Source: Desulfosudis oleivorans
GTDB lineage: Bacteria; Desulfobacterota; Desulfobacteria; Desulfobacterales; SURF-7
DNA: 64,000 bases
NCBI GenBank assembly: GCA_020723305.1
Contig: DYJC01000002.1
Location: 248,001-312,000, forward strand
Reading direction: 5' to 3'
Below the pieces are notes generated by a model. That model saw only the letters and a program-made list of their open reading frames with translations. It was not told the origin of the DNA and did not search any database. This document shows positions 8,387 through 16,155 of this stretch, in pieces; positions within the stretch are counted from its first letter, which is position 1; each line of letters starts with the position of its first letter. The translations under genes were made by a program, and so were the position numbers.

Positions 8387-9211
8387 ATGCATGCAATCAA
8401 AGACATCATTGATTTTGCTCTCCGGGAAGATATCGGACCCTTAGATATCACAACCGATAATCTGATTCTGGATGAAAAGCAGGGCAGGGGAATCATTCTG
8501 GCCAAGGAACGGTTGATCCTTGCAGGAATCGAAGTTGCCAAAGAGGTTTTTTCCCATCTGGATTCGAAAATCGAATTTCATACCCAATATCAGGATCAGG
8601 ATAAGATTGAAAAAGGAACGACGATTCTGGAAGTCAGCGGTTCTTTACGAACCCTGTTAAAAGGGGAGAGAACAGCTTTAAATTTCTTGCAGCGGCTGTC
8701 AGGGATTGCGACCCATGTGAGGTCCTATGTTGACATCATCGGGGATCTGCCGGTTCGTCTGGTGGATACCCGGAAAACAACACCCGGCTTGAGAAGCCTT
8801 GAAAAATATGCTGTCCGCATGGGCGGGGCTTACAACCACCGAATGGGTCTGTATGATGGGGTATTGATAAAAGATAACCATATTGCTGCCTGTGGCGGGA
8901 TAAAAAGAGCCGTTGAAACAATCCGCAGCAGGATTTCCCACCTTATCAAAATAGAAGTGGAAGTGTCTGATATGGCGCAAGTCCGGGAAGCACTGGATGC
9001 AAAGGCGGATGTCATCATGCTGGACAATATGGCCATCTCCCAGATAAAGGAAGCGGTTGCCGTGATCGATGGTAAAGCCCTGGTTGAAGTTTCCGGAATG
9101 GTGACCAAAAAGGGTTTGAAGGAGCTGGCCGGAACAGGGGTGGATATCATCTCTGCCGGGGCATTGACCCATTCGGCACCTTCGGTAGATATCAGCATGA
9201 GGATTGTTTAG
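8387..9211 (+). CDS. nadC: Nicotinate-nucleotide diphosphorylase (carboxylating)
   Basis: A 274-residue quinolinate phosphoribosyltransferase: quinolinate + PRPP to nicotinate mononucleotide, the step feeding de novo NAD synthesis. Motifs seen: ALREDIGPLDITTD at the N terminus, GERTALNFLQRLSGIAT, VDTRKTTPGLRSLEKYAV and HRMGLYDGVLIKDNH (substrate-binding Arg, Lys and His), and the barrel end IEVEVSDMAQVREAL, VIMLDNM, LVEVSGMVT, DIISAGALTHSAPSVDISM. Length is typical. It follows valS closely, so the two are probably co-transcribed. Confidence 0.97.
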   Translation: MHAIKDIIDFALREDIGPLDITTDNLILDEKQGRGIILAKERLILAGIEVAKEVFSHLDSKIEFHTQYQDQDKIEKGTTILEVSGSLRTLLKGERTALNFLQRLSGIATHVRSYVDIIGDLPVRLVDTRKTTPGLRSLEKYAVRMGGAYNHRMGLYDGVLIKDNHIAACGGIKRAVETIRSRISHLIKIEVEVSDMAQVREALDAKADVIMLDNMAISQIKEAVAVIDGKALVEVSGMVTKKGLKELAGTGVDIISAGALTHSAPSVDISMRIV

Positions 9212-9307
9212 CCTGTGTCCATCCATCAATGGCATAGCCGGCTGATTTCCGCGACAGGATTAAATACTATGTTTATGGCCAGACACTTGTTCAGGAATTC
9301 CCGGTAA

Positions 9308-10294
9308 ATGTTTCCCATTCGAGATACAATCCCTTCCAGAAACCATCCGGTAGTGAATAATACACTCATCGGAATCAATGTGGTTGTTTTTCTGATCCAA
9401 CTCACCCAGGGAGAAGATCTTACCCGATTCAATTACATTTACGGTCTGGTTCCCGCCCGGTATACGGTATCCCAGTATTCTTCCTATTTTTCCTTCGGGC
9501 AGCAAATATTTGCCCTCCTCTCCTTTATGTTTCTTCATGGGGGATTTTTTCATCTGCTAGGCAATATGTGGTCTTTGTATATTTTTGGAGATAATGTTGA
9601 AGACAGACTAGGGCATTTACGGTATCTGATTTTTTATCTTCTCTGCGGACTGGCTTCCGGGTTGTCCCATCTGGTGTTAAATCTGAGCTCAAACATCCCC
9701 ACGATCGGAGCCAGCGGTGCCATTGCCGGGGTAATGGGAGCTTATTTCATGCTGTATCCGCGATCCCGGATTCTGACGCTCATCCCCATTATCATTATTC
9801 CCTGGTTTGTGGAGATTCCTGCATTTATTTTTCTGGGGATATGGTTTTTCATGCAGATGGTGAATGCAACGGGAAGTCAGGCCGGTGCCGCAGGGATTGC
9901 ATGGTGGGCGCATATCGGTGGTTTTTTGTTCGGTATTGTTTTGCTCAAGGTTTTTAAGACCTACCCCAATGTGGGAACTGTGGAGAGGATGACTCAGGCT
10001 ACAACAAGGAAGAAAACCGACAAACTTCAAGTTATCCATCCGGTCAGCCAGGATGATTCTCCACATATGTATGGGCTTATTACGATCAGTATTTATGAGT
10101 CCATGACCGGAACGAATAAAATGGTCAATATTCCATGGGGATTTCATAACCGTATGTTCCGGGTATCGGTTCCAGCCGGAACCCGTCAGGGCAGTCTGCT
10201 GAAGCTTCAGGGGCTTGGCAAAATCATGCTGGATGGTCAGCGGGGGGATCTGTATCTCAAAGTCCTGATTCAGGATCAGGGTTCATTCCGATGA
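9308..10294 (+). CDS. Rhomboid intramembrane protease fused to a DnaJ C-terminal-like domain
   Basis: A 328-residue membrane protein. Residues ~15-215 form a six-helix rhomboid core with FFHLLGNMWSLYIFG (oxyanion-side N86), GASGAIAGVMGAY (nucleophile S136) and WWAHIGGFLFG (catalytic H202), so the serine dyad is intact. After a linker, residues ~255-325 read TISIYESMTGTNKMVNIPWG, FRVSVPAGTRQGSLLKLQG, GLGKIMLDGQRGDLYLKVLI, which matches C-terminal substrate-binding domain II of DnaJ/CbpA (VPAGVRDGQ-x-LRLRGKG, GDLYL). The J domain and zinc finger are missing. The soluble domain should lie on the cytoplasmic side if the core has six helices. It ends six bases before a convergent gene. Confidence 0.88.
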   Translation: MFPIRDTIPSRNHPVVNNTLIGINVVVFLIQLTQGEDLTRFNYIYGLVPARYTVSQYSSYFSFGQQIFALLSFMFLHGGFFHLLGNMWSLYIFGDNVEDRLGHLRYLIFYLLCGLASGLSHLVLNLSSNIPTIGASGAIAGVMGAYFMLYPRSRILTLIPIIIIPWFVEIPAFIFLGIWFFMQMVNATGSQAGAAGIAWWAHIGGFLFGIVLLKVFKTYPNVGTVERMTQATTRKKTDKLQVIHPVSQDDSPHMYGLITISIYESMTGTNKMVNIPWGFHNRMFRVSVPAGTRQGSLLKLQGLGKIMLDGQRGDLYLKVLIQDQGSFR

Positions 10295-10299
10295 CCTTT

Positions 10300-11214
10300 T
10301 TATTTTAACACCAGTTTAAATGCTTTTTCACGCATCACCGGATAGTAGGACTTTTTCGCCTTGGCAAGGCCGGGCAAGCCCATGTCACTCTCTTTGTTGA
10401 TATAGGTATACTTTTGAAAAAGCCGCCTGGCGCATTCCCGGTCAAAATATTGATACAGGCCCTTTAATGAGGAAAATGCTTTTTCAAAATGAAGGACGCC
10501 AATGGAGTCTGTCAGGTGGGAGGCGATTCCAAAAGCACTGACAATGTTGTCAACCCTCACGAGGATTCCGTTCATTTCAAGTTGATCGATATTGCCGATT
10601 GCATTTGATGCAGCCAATTTTTCACAGGCAAGATCCTCCCGTCTTTCGATATCATCACAGCCTCTTTCTTCACACCATTTTTCAAGGAAGTCAATGCATT
10701 CTTCGGCTTTATCACGGGTGATCGTCTCGATCACAACCCGATCATGTTTAAGATACTCTCTTTCGAACTGGTTGATAAGGTTTCGTTTTTTGGAATACGG
10801 GTTCCCTTTCAGTTCAGCAAGGTCTTCGGTGCGGTAAATATAATCCTCAAACTCGGATTCTTCATATATATAGAAAAACAGCTTAATCTGTTCCGGGCCG
10901 TGTGATTGGATATATTCTTCCGTCACAAAACGAATCTGGCTGCACTGATGATCAACTGCAATCCGGTGCAGTTCTTTTGGATTGTGATTTTTTTCCGGTG
11001 AGATGGGCAGAATGATATGATTTTTCTCCTCGGTGGTTCCCGACTGAACGAAGATAATCAGGGAATCATTCCATAAGGAGGCATACGGGTGATAAATGTC
11101 GTTGCTCCATACAATCAAAGAAGGCAGAGAATAGACACATAACCTGAACTTCTGATTCCTGAAAAAAGGTTTATACAGGTTGTAATCTTCCGGTAGCAGA
11201 GGTTTATAGGTCAT
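10300..11214 (-). CDS. DUF2156 (phosphatidylglycerol lysyltransferase C-terminal-like) acyltransferase
   Basis: A 304-residue protein with the double GNAT fold of the DUF2156 family, related to the catalytic part of MprF/aminoacyl-PG synthases. Recognisable pieces are LPEDYNLYKPFF, SLPSLIVWSNDIYHPYASLW, LKGNPYSKKRNLINQFEREY (the core K-R-N-x-N-x-F motif), ECIDFLEKWCEERGC, and near the end HFEKAFSSLKGLYQYFDREC and YINKESDMGLPGLAKAKKSY. No membrane segments are present, so it lacks the flippase part of MprF. Its start overlaps the GNAT gene stop by four bases (ATGA), showing translational coupling. Substrate unknown. Confidence 0.82.
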   Translation of the reverse strand: MTYKPLLPEDYNLYKPFFRNQKFRLCVYSLPSLIVWSNDIYHPYASLWNDSLIIFVQSGTTEEKNHIILPISPEKNHNPKELHRIAVDHQCSQIRFVTEEYIQSHGPEQIKLFFYIYEESEFEDYIYRTEDLAELKGNPYSKKRNLINQFEREYLKHDRVVIETITRDKAEECIDFLEKWCEERGCDDIERREDLACEKLAASNAIGNIDQLEMNGILVRVDNIVSAFGIASHLTDSIGVLHFEKAFSSLKGLYQYFDRECARRLFQKYTYINKESDMGLPGLAKAKKSYYPVMREKAFKLVLK

Positions 11215-11627
11215 GATAATAGGTTCAGCATGGGAGTGGCGTTTTTCATTTGTTTAAAACCAAGATTTTCATAAAACCGTTGAGAGTCATTTTCCGCAAT
11301 CAGCCCGATCCATTTCAGGCCGTCGGTTTGAAGCTGTTCCACTAGTTTCCGGATAATACTGGAACCGATCTTCCGGCCCTGAAATGATTTGTCTACCATG
11401 ACATCCTGTATGTAAGCGTCGCTTGCTCCATCGCTGATCGCCCTTCCCATTCCAATGATCCCTTCTTCTATGGATACAACCATGAAGCAATGGCTTCCAT
11501 GGATGATACGGGTGACAAGTTCAGGGTTATCAGAGGAATTTTTCCACCATCCAGCCTGCCTGTAAAGGGCGATGATTCTTTCAATCTGATCCGGCGAAGG
11601 GTTTTTCAATAGGGAAAATGAAATCAT
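11211..11627 (-). CDS. GNAT-family N-acetyltransferase
   Basis: A 138-residue GNAT protein counted from MISFSLLKNPSPDQI. Motif A is visible as VMVDKSFQGRKIGSSIIRKLV (the Q/R-x-x-G-x-G/A acetyl-CoA loop), and the C-terminal RFYENLGFKQMKNATPM is the family's motif B. A longer reading would begin inside the upstream response-regulator gene and adds no domain, so the internal ATG 25 bases after that gene's stop is preferred. It is flanked by the diguanylate cyclase (upstream) and DUF2156 gene (4-base overlap), likely one transcript. Substrate unknown. Confidence 0.8.
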   Translation of the reverse strand: MISFSLLKNPSPDQIERIIALYRQAGWWKNSSDNPELVTRIIHGSHCFMVVSIEEGIIGMGRAISDGASDAYIQDVMVDKSFQGRKIGSSIIRKLVEQLQTDGLKWIGLIAENDSQRFYENLGFKQMKNATPMLNLLS

Positions 11628-11652
11628 ATTTTTATCTGGGCAGCAGTTATTT

Positions 11653-12552
11653 TCACGGGAGGCAGGAGATACGGTTTCGTCCGTTATCTTTTGACAGATA
11701 GAGGGCCTGGTCTGCTCTTTGGACAAAGGCTGAAATCCTTTCATCGGTTTGGTATTCGGTTACTCCAATACTTACCGTAATGGTTATTTCTTTTTCAGGA
11801 GTAGGTGAAAAAACTTCCGATTCGATTGCAATTCGAATCCGGTTTGCAACAAACGCGGCTTCTTCACATGCTGTTTCCGGCAGAATCACGGTGAATTCTT
11901 CCCCGCCATACCGGTGGGCTGTATCCATCCTGCGTAGACAGGAACTGATAATCTGCCCCATCCGGATAAGCACTTTATCACCCTCCAGATGGCCGTAAGT
12001 ATCGTTGTATTGTTTAAAATGATCAATGTCGATCAGCAGAAGTGACAGCGTATGATTGTAACGGTTCAGTCGATCAATTTCCAGATCCAGTTGTTTATAA
12101 AAGTATCTTGAATTGTACAGTTTGGTCAAACCATCTGTAATGGCAAGTTTCTTCAGTTTTTCAAGGATCTGATCCCGTTCCTTTGAGAGCTGGCGTTCTT
12201 TCAATACCCGTTTCATTCTCAGAAGAAGCTCTTCAAACCGGATCGGTTTGAAAATAAAATCACTGGCTCCCTTGCTGATGGCTTCTTCATACGAGTGCTC
12301 ACCGCTGAACCCCGTCATGACGATAACATCCGTATCAAATTCTTTTTTAATGATATCCGTTAGCTCAAGTCCATTCATTCCGAGCATCATGATATCCGTG
12401 ACAACTATATCCGTGCGGTTTGTTTTTAAAAAGTCGATGGCATCTTCGCCGCTTGGTAAAGTGGCGGTTTTGAAACCCTCCATCTCAAGGTATTCACACA
12501 TGGAATCCCTTATTGCAGGATCATCATCAACAATTAAGACATGAGGACTCAT
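11653..12552 (-). CDS. Response regulator with GGDEF diguanylate cyclase output
   Basis: A 299-residue protein. A receiver domain (residues 1-120) has the acidic pocket in VLIVDDDPA, phospho-acceptor Asp in VVTDIMMLG, Thr in VIVMTGF and Lys in FIFKPIRF. A coiled-coil linker leads to a GGDEF domain (about 138-299) with the active site RYGGEEF and an intact I-site RRMD five residues before it, which predicts product inhibition by c-di-GMP. It is PleD/WspR-like in plan. It heads a three-gene unit (cyclase, GNAT, DUF2156). No kinase gene is adjacent. PilZ and MshEN-type proteins elsewhere in the window are possible c-di-GMP readers. Confidence 0.93.
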   Translation of the reverse strand: MSPHVLIVDDDPAIRDSMCEYLEMEGFKTATLPSGEDAIDFLKTNRTDIVVTDIMMLGMNGLELTDIIKKEFDTDVIVMTGFSGEHSYEEAISKGASDFIFKPIRFEELLLRMKRVLKERQLSKERDQILEKLKKLAITDGLTKLYNSRYFYKQLDLEIDRLNRYNHTLSLLLIDIDHFKQYNDTYGHLEGDKVLIRMGQIISSCLRRMDTAHRYGGEEFTVILPETACEEAAFVANRIRIAIESEVFSPTPEKEITITVSIGVTEYQTDERISAFVQRADQALYLSKDNGRNRISCLP

Positions 12553-12649
12553 ATTGGTCGTAACCGGTAGCTCCTACAGGAAATTATTTTTTTTGGAAAA
12601 CCATTCAAACTCAAGGTTGACACAATTCTAGACAGTTTGATAAGTAAGC

Positions 12650-12678
12650 GCTTTCATTTTTAATTATTATGCTATAAT
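12650..12678 (+). promoter_or_regulatory. lepA promoter (extended -10)
   Basis: TGCTATAAT at 12670-12678 is a consensus -10 with TGn extension; the -35 is poor. A second weak candidate, TTGACA (12617-12622) with GATAAG 16 bases on, lies just upstream. Confidence 0.5.
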
Positions 12679-12796
12679 AATCGTTATACAGATGGGTGTC
12701 AACCGCCTTTTAAACCATAATATTTGTATGTGAAAGTGGATCAATGAGATTGCAAGACGATTGTATGAATTCATCCCTTTTAAAGGGAAAGATAAA

Positions 12797-14590
12797 ATGA
12801 AAAATATCCGTAATTTTAGTATTATTGCCCATATTGACCATGGGAAATCCACCTTGTCGGATCGATTGATTCAGATGACGAATGTGGTATCTGAACGTGA
12901 TTTTCAGGATCAGATCCTGGATAGCATGGACATAGAGAGGGAGCGGGGGATTACCATCAAAAGCCAGACCGTCTGCTTACCCTATACGGCAAAAGATGGC
13001 AAAACATATTCATTAAATCTGATCGATACTCCCGGACATGTTGATTTTACATATGAAGTTTCAAGGGCACTTAAATCCTGTGAGGGGGCTTTTCTTCTGG
13101 TTGACGCCAGTCAGGGGGTTGAAGCGCAGACCCTGGCCAATTTATACCTTGCGATGGAACATAATCTTGAAATTATACCTGTTATCAATAAGATCGATCT
13201 GCCTTCCGCCAATATTGAATGGGTGAAAAAACAGATCGAAGAGGATCTTGGGTTGGATTCGGAATCCGCAATTCTGACATCCGCCAAAGAGGGGACCGGT
13301 ATTGAGGATATTCTTGAAAGTGCGGTCAACCGGCTGCCTGCTCCGGAAGGTGATCCGGATGCTCCATTAAAAGCACTGATTTTTGATTCACATTATGATG
13401 CATACCGGGGAACGATTGTTCATATCCGGGTCTTTCAAGGCAAGGTTGTACCGGGGGATACGATTCTTTTTATGTCCAACAATGCGAAATACAAGGTGGA
13501 AGAAGTCGGGGTATTTCGAATTGTCCGCGAACCAAGGAAGATTCTTTCCGCCGGAGAGGTGGGATATATCATTGCCGGAATCAAAACTGTAAGCGATACC
13601 CGTTGTGGGGATACGGTTACCCTGAAAAACAATCCGTGCGATAAACCCGCATCCGGTTTCAAGGAATCCAAACCCGTTGTTTTTTCATCCTTATATCCTG
13701 TAGCAGCCGATGGATATCCGGAACTGGCCATCGCCCTTGAGAAGTTGAAATTAAATGATGCCTCTCTGATTTATGAAAAAGATTCTTCCGCTGCATTGGG
13801 CTTTGGTTTCCGGTGTGGATTTCTGGGTCTTCTTCATCTGGAGGTTGTTCAGGAGCGTCTGGAGAGGGAATATGACCTTTCGCTGATTATTACGGCTCCA
13901 TCGGTTCGGTATGAGGTTGGGTTAACGGATGGGACACTATTAATGATCGACAACCCTGCCATGTATCCGGACCCGGGAAATATATCGTATACGAACGAGC
14001 CGTTTATCAAAGCGGCAATCATCATTCCGGATCGATATATGGGTGCGGTCATGACCCTTTGCATGGACCGGCGGGGAATAAATAAAAATTATCAGTATCT
14101 TACTAATAACCGGCTGGAGATGATTTTTGAGCTTCCTTTAGCTGAGGTGGTTTACGACTTTTATGATAAACTGAAATCCATCACCCAGGGGTATGGTTCG
14201 TTTGATTATGAGCTGATTGATTACCGGGAAACCGACCTGGTAAAAGTGGATATCCTGATCAATGGAGACAGGGTAGATGCTCTTTCCCAGCTTGTTCATC
14301 GGGACAGGTCCGTGGAACGGGCGCGGGTTGCCTGCGATAAACTTCAGGAAGAAATCCCGCGTCAGATGTTTAAAATTGCCATCCAGGGCGCAATCGGGGC
14401 AAAGATCATTTCCCGGAAAACCATTTCCGCTTTTCGGAAAGATGTAACGGCAAAATGTTACGGAGGGGATATATCCAGAAAAAGGAAACTCCTGGAGAAA
14501 CAGAAGAAGGGTAAAAAACGAATGAAAATGGTGGGACAGGTGATGATTCCTCAATCCGCATTCCTTTCGGTTTTAAAATCCGATGATTGA
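12797..14590 (+). CDS. lepA: Elongation factor 4 (LepA), ribosome back-translocating GTPase
   Basis: A 597-residue translational GTPase counted from [20 protein letters not shown]1 (AHIDHGKS), G2 (RGITI), G3 (DTPGHVDF) and G4 (NKIDLP) are all present, followed by EF-G-like domains II, III and V, and the LepA-specific C-terminal domain with [20 protein letters not shown] and [20 protein letters not shown]. An in-frame ATG 36 bases upstream gives an extra 12 residues without family support. Family length is about 600. LepA acts in translation fidelity and ribosome maturation. It stands as its own unit before the AmmeMemoRadiSam operon. Confidence 0.97.
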   Translation: MKNIRNFSIIAHIDHGKSTLSDRLIQMTNVVSERDFQDQILDSMDIERERGITIKSQTVCLPYTAKDGKTYSLNLIDTPGHVDFTYEVSRALKSCEGAFLLVDASQGVEAQTLANLYLAMEHNLEIIPVINKIDLPSANIEWVKKQIEEDLGLDSESAILTSAKEGTGIEDILESAVNRLPAPEGDPDAPLKALIFDSHYDAYRGTIVHIRVFQGKVVPGDTILFMSNNAKYKVEEVGVFRIVREPRKILSAGEVGYIIAGIKTVSDTRCGDTVTLKNNPCDKPASGFKESKPVVFSSLYPVAADGYPELAIALEKLKLNDASLIYEKDSSAALGFGFRCGFLGLLHLEVVQERLEREYDLSLIITAPSVRYEVGLTDGTLLMIDNPAMYPDPGNISYTNEPFIKAAIIIPDRYMGAVMTLCMDRRGINKNYQYLTNNRLEMIFELPLAEVVYDFYDKLKSITQGYGSFDYELIDYRETDLVKVDILINGDRVDALSQLVHRDRSVERARVACDKLQEEIPRQMFKIAIQGAIGAKIISRKTISAFRKDVTAKCYGGDISRKRKLLEKQKKGKKRMKMVGQVMIPQSAFLSVLKSDD

Positions 14591-14596
14591 TTTTTC

Positions 14597-14626
14597 TTGA
14601 CACGATTTGAAAGCATATTGTATTTA
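14597..14626 (+). promoter_or_regulatory. Candidate promoter of the AmmeMemoRadiSam operon
   Basis: A perfect TTGACA at 14597-14602, followed after 18 bases by TATTTA. It begins seven bases after the lepA stop and 69 bases before the MEMO start codon. Confidence 0.45.
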
Positions 14627-14665
14627 TTAACCGTTTTTCACGTCGAACCAAAATCGGGGTATCTC

Positions 14666-15562
14666 ATGCAATGCTCAATCCGCTTGATTACCATCTCTGC
14701 CTTGATTATTTTTTTACAGTTTTTTTGTTCGGTTTCTGTTGTAAATGCCGTTGAGATTCGAAAGCCGGTATGGGCTGGAAAATTTTATCCGGAGTCCCCG
14801 GCAGAACTCATGGAAACCATAAACAGGCTTTCCCTTGAGGCAGAAAAAACGGTTATTGCGCAACCGACGGGCAGAAAGCTCAAGGCCGTTGTCATGCCTC
14901 ATGCCGGCTATGTTTATTCCGGCTGGACAGCTGCCCATGCCTGTGTCATATTAAAAGGCAAACAGTTTAAACGGGTGATTCTCATGGGGCCGGATCACCG
15001 GATCGGTTTTTCAAATGCGGCGATCAGTGCGGTGGATGAATATCAAACTCCCTTGGGGATTGTATCCCTGCACGAAGATGCTGCAAAATTGAGGGCCGGA
15101 TCAGCTCTCTTTCAAGCAGTGCCTGCTTCCGATCAACTGGAACACTGCCTGGAGGTGGTGCTTCCGTTTTTACAATATTCATTGAAAAAATTTTCATTTG
15201 TACCCGTGGTCATGGGAGGCAGGGGGGATTTTCAAAAGATCGGAAGTCATATTGAGGATTTGCTGGATAATGAAACCCTTATTGTGGTGAGTTCTGATTT
15301 ATCGCATTATCTTCCTTACAATCAGGCCAAAATAAGAGATAAAGAAACCATCAACATGATTCTCAATCTGGAAGATGAAAAGCTGCTGGTTCGTGAGAAT
15401 GCAGCTTGTGGTGTGATCCCTATATGCAGCGTGATCCGTTTTGCAAATCGATTCAACTGGAAGCCGGAACTGATCCATTATTCAAACAGCGGAGATACGT
15501 CCGGGGAAAAGGAAAGGGTTGTTGGTTACGCTGCAATTGCTTTTTATGGAGATAATTTATGA
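14666..15562 (+). CDS. amrB: AmmeMemoRadiSam system protein B (MEMO1 family), with signal peptide
   Basis: A 298-residue MEMO1-family protein. Family core: VVMPHAGYVYSGWTAAHA, VILMGPDHRIGF, SSDLSHYLPYNQA and ENAACGVIPICSVI, which carry the conserved His, His and Cys that form the metal/active site in MEMO1 relatives of class III extradiol dioxygenases. The N terminus is MQCSIRLITISALIIFLQFF then SVSVVNA before VEIRKP: a good Sec signal peptide with an A-x-A-like site, so the protein is probably exported. The upstream TTG frame is the promoter region and is not used. Its stop overlaps the next start by four bases. Biochemical role of the bacterial protein is unknown. Confidence 0.92.
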   Translation: MQCSIRLITISALIIFLQFFCSVSVVNAVEIRKPVWAGKFYPESPAELMETINRLSLEAEKTVIAQPTGRKLKAVVMPHAGYVYSGWTAAHACVILKGKQFKRVILMGPDHRIGFSNAAISAVDEYQTPLGIVSLHEDAAKLRAGSALFQAVPASDQLEHCLEVVLPFLQYSLKKFSFVPVVMGGRGDFQKIGSHIEDLLDNETLIVVSSDLSHYLPYNQAKIRDKETINMILNLEDEKLLVRENAACGVIPICSVIRFANRFNWKPELIHYSNSGDTSGEKERVVGYAAIAFYGDNL

Positions 15563-16155
15563 AGAAAACGAAAAGTTCAAAACATCTGACTCAAAAGCAG
15601 GGGCATGCCCTTGTTTCTTTTGCAAGACACTCGATTCAGGAGAGAGTGAGACGAAGCACGGAACTCGATGAAGCTGTTTTAGAGATATTAAAAGATCAAC
15701 GGTTACAGGAAAAACACTGCACATTCGTTACGTTGCATCTGGATGGTCAGCTAAGGGGGTGTATCGGGACACTTTCCGCAACAGAATCGATTGTCGAGGG
15801 TGTAAAGAGGAATGCACTCAATGCTGCTTTGCATGATCACCGGTTTTCTCCTGTGAAACCGGAAGAGCTGGATTCGATTGCCATTGAAGTCAGCGTATTG
15901 ACAGATCCAACTCCGGTTGAATATGCGGATGGCGCTGATCTGCTCACAAAATTGAATCCCGGGGTGGATGGTGTGATTATCCGTCAAGGAGCGGCCCGAG
16001 CAACGTTTCTGCCTCAGGTCTGGGATCAGTTGTCCGGACCGGAAGAGTTTTTAACCCATCTGTGTTTAAAAGCCGGTCTTGCAGGAGATGCCTGGCAAAC
16101 TTCAAAGGTTGAGGTATTGATCTATCAGGTTCAATATTTTGAAGAAAAAAAATGA
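15559..16155 (+). CDS. amrA: AmmeMemoRadiSam system protein A (AMMECR1 family)
   Basis: A 198-residue AMMECR1-domain protein. The hallmark LRGCIGTL motif lies at residues ~60-67 (in LDGQLRGCIGTLSATESIVE), followed by NALNAALHDHRFSPVKPEELDSIAIEVSVL and GVDGVIIRQGAARATFLPQVW. The start overlaps the MEMO stop (ATGA) and its own end overlaps the next gene by 17 bases, so the genes are translationally coupled. No signal peptide is seen, so this partner should be cytoplasmic, unlike MEMO. The molecular function of AMMECR1 proteins is not established. Confidence 0.93.
   Translation: MKKTKSSKHLTQKQGHALVSFARHSIQERVRRSTELDEAVLEILKDQRLQEKHCTFVTLHLDGQLRGCIGTLSATESIVEGVKRNALNAALHDHRFSPVKPEELDSIAIEVSVLTDPTPVEYADGADLLTKLNPGVDGVIIRQGAARATFLPQVWDQLSGPEEFLTHLCLKAGLAGDAWQTSKVEVLIYQVQYFEEKK

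Noticed and set aside
14597-14665. TTG start giving 23 extra residues on MEMO
   Set aside because: That DNA is the promoter region; the ATG at 14666 yields a clean signal peptide.
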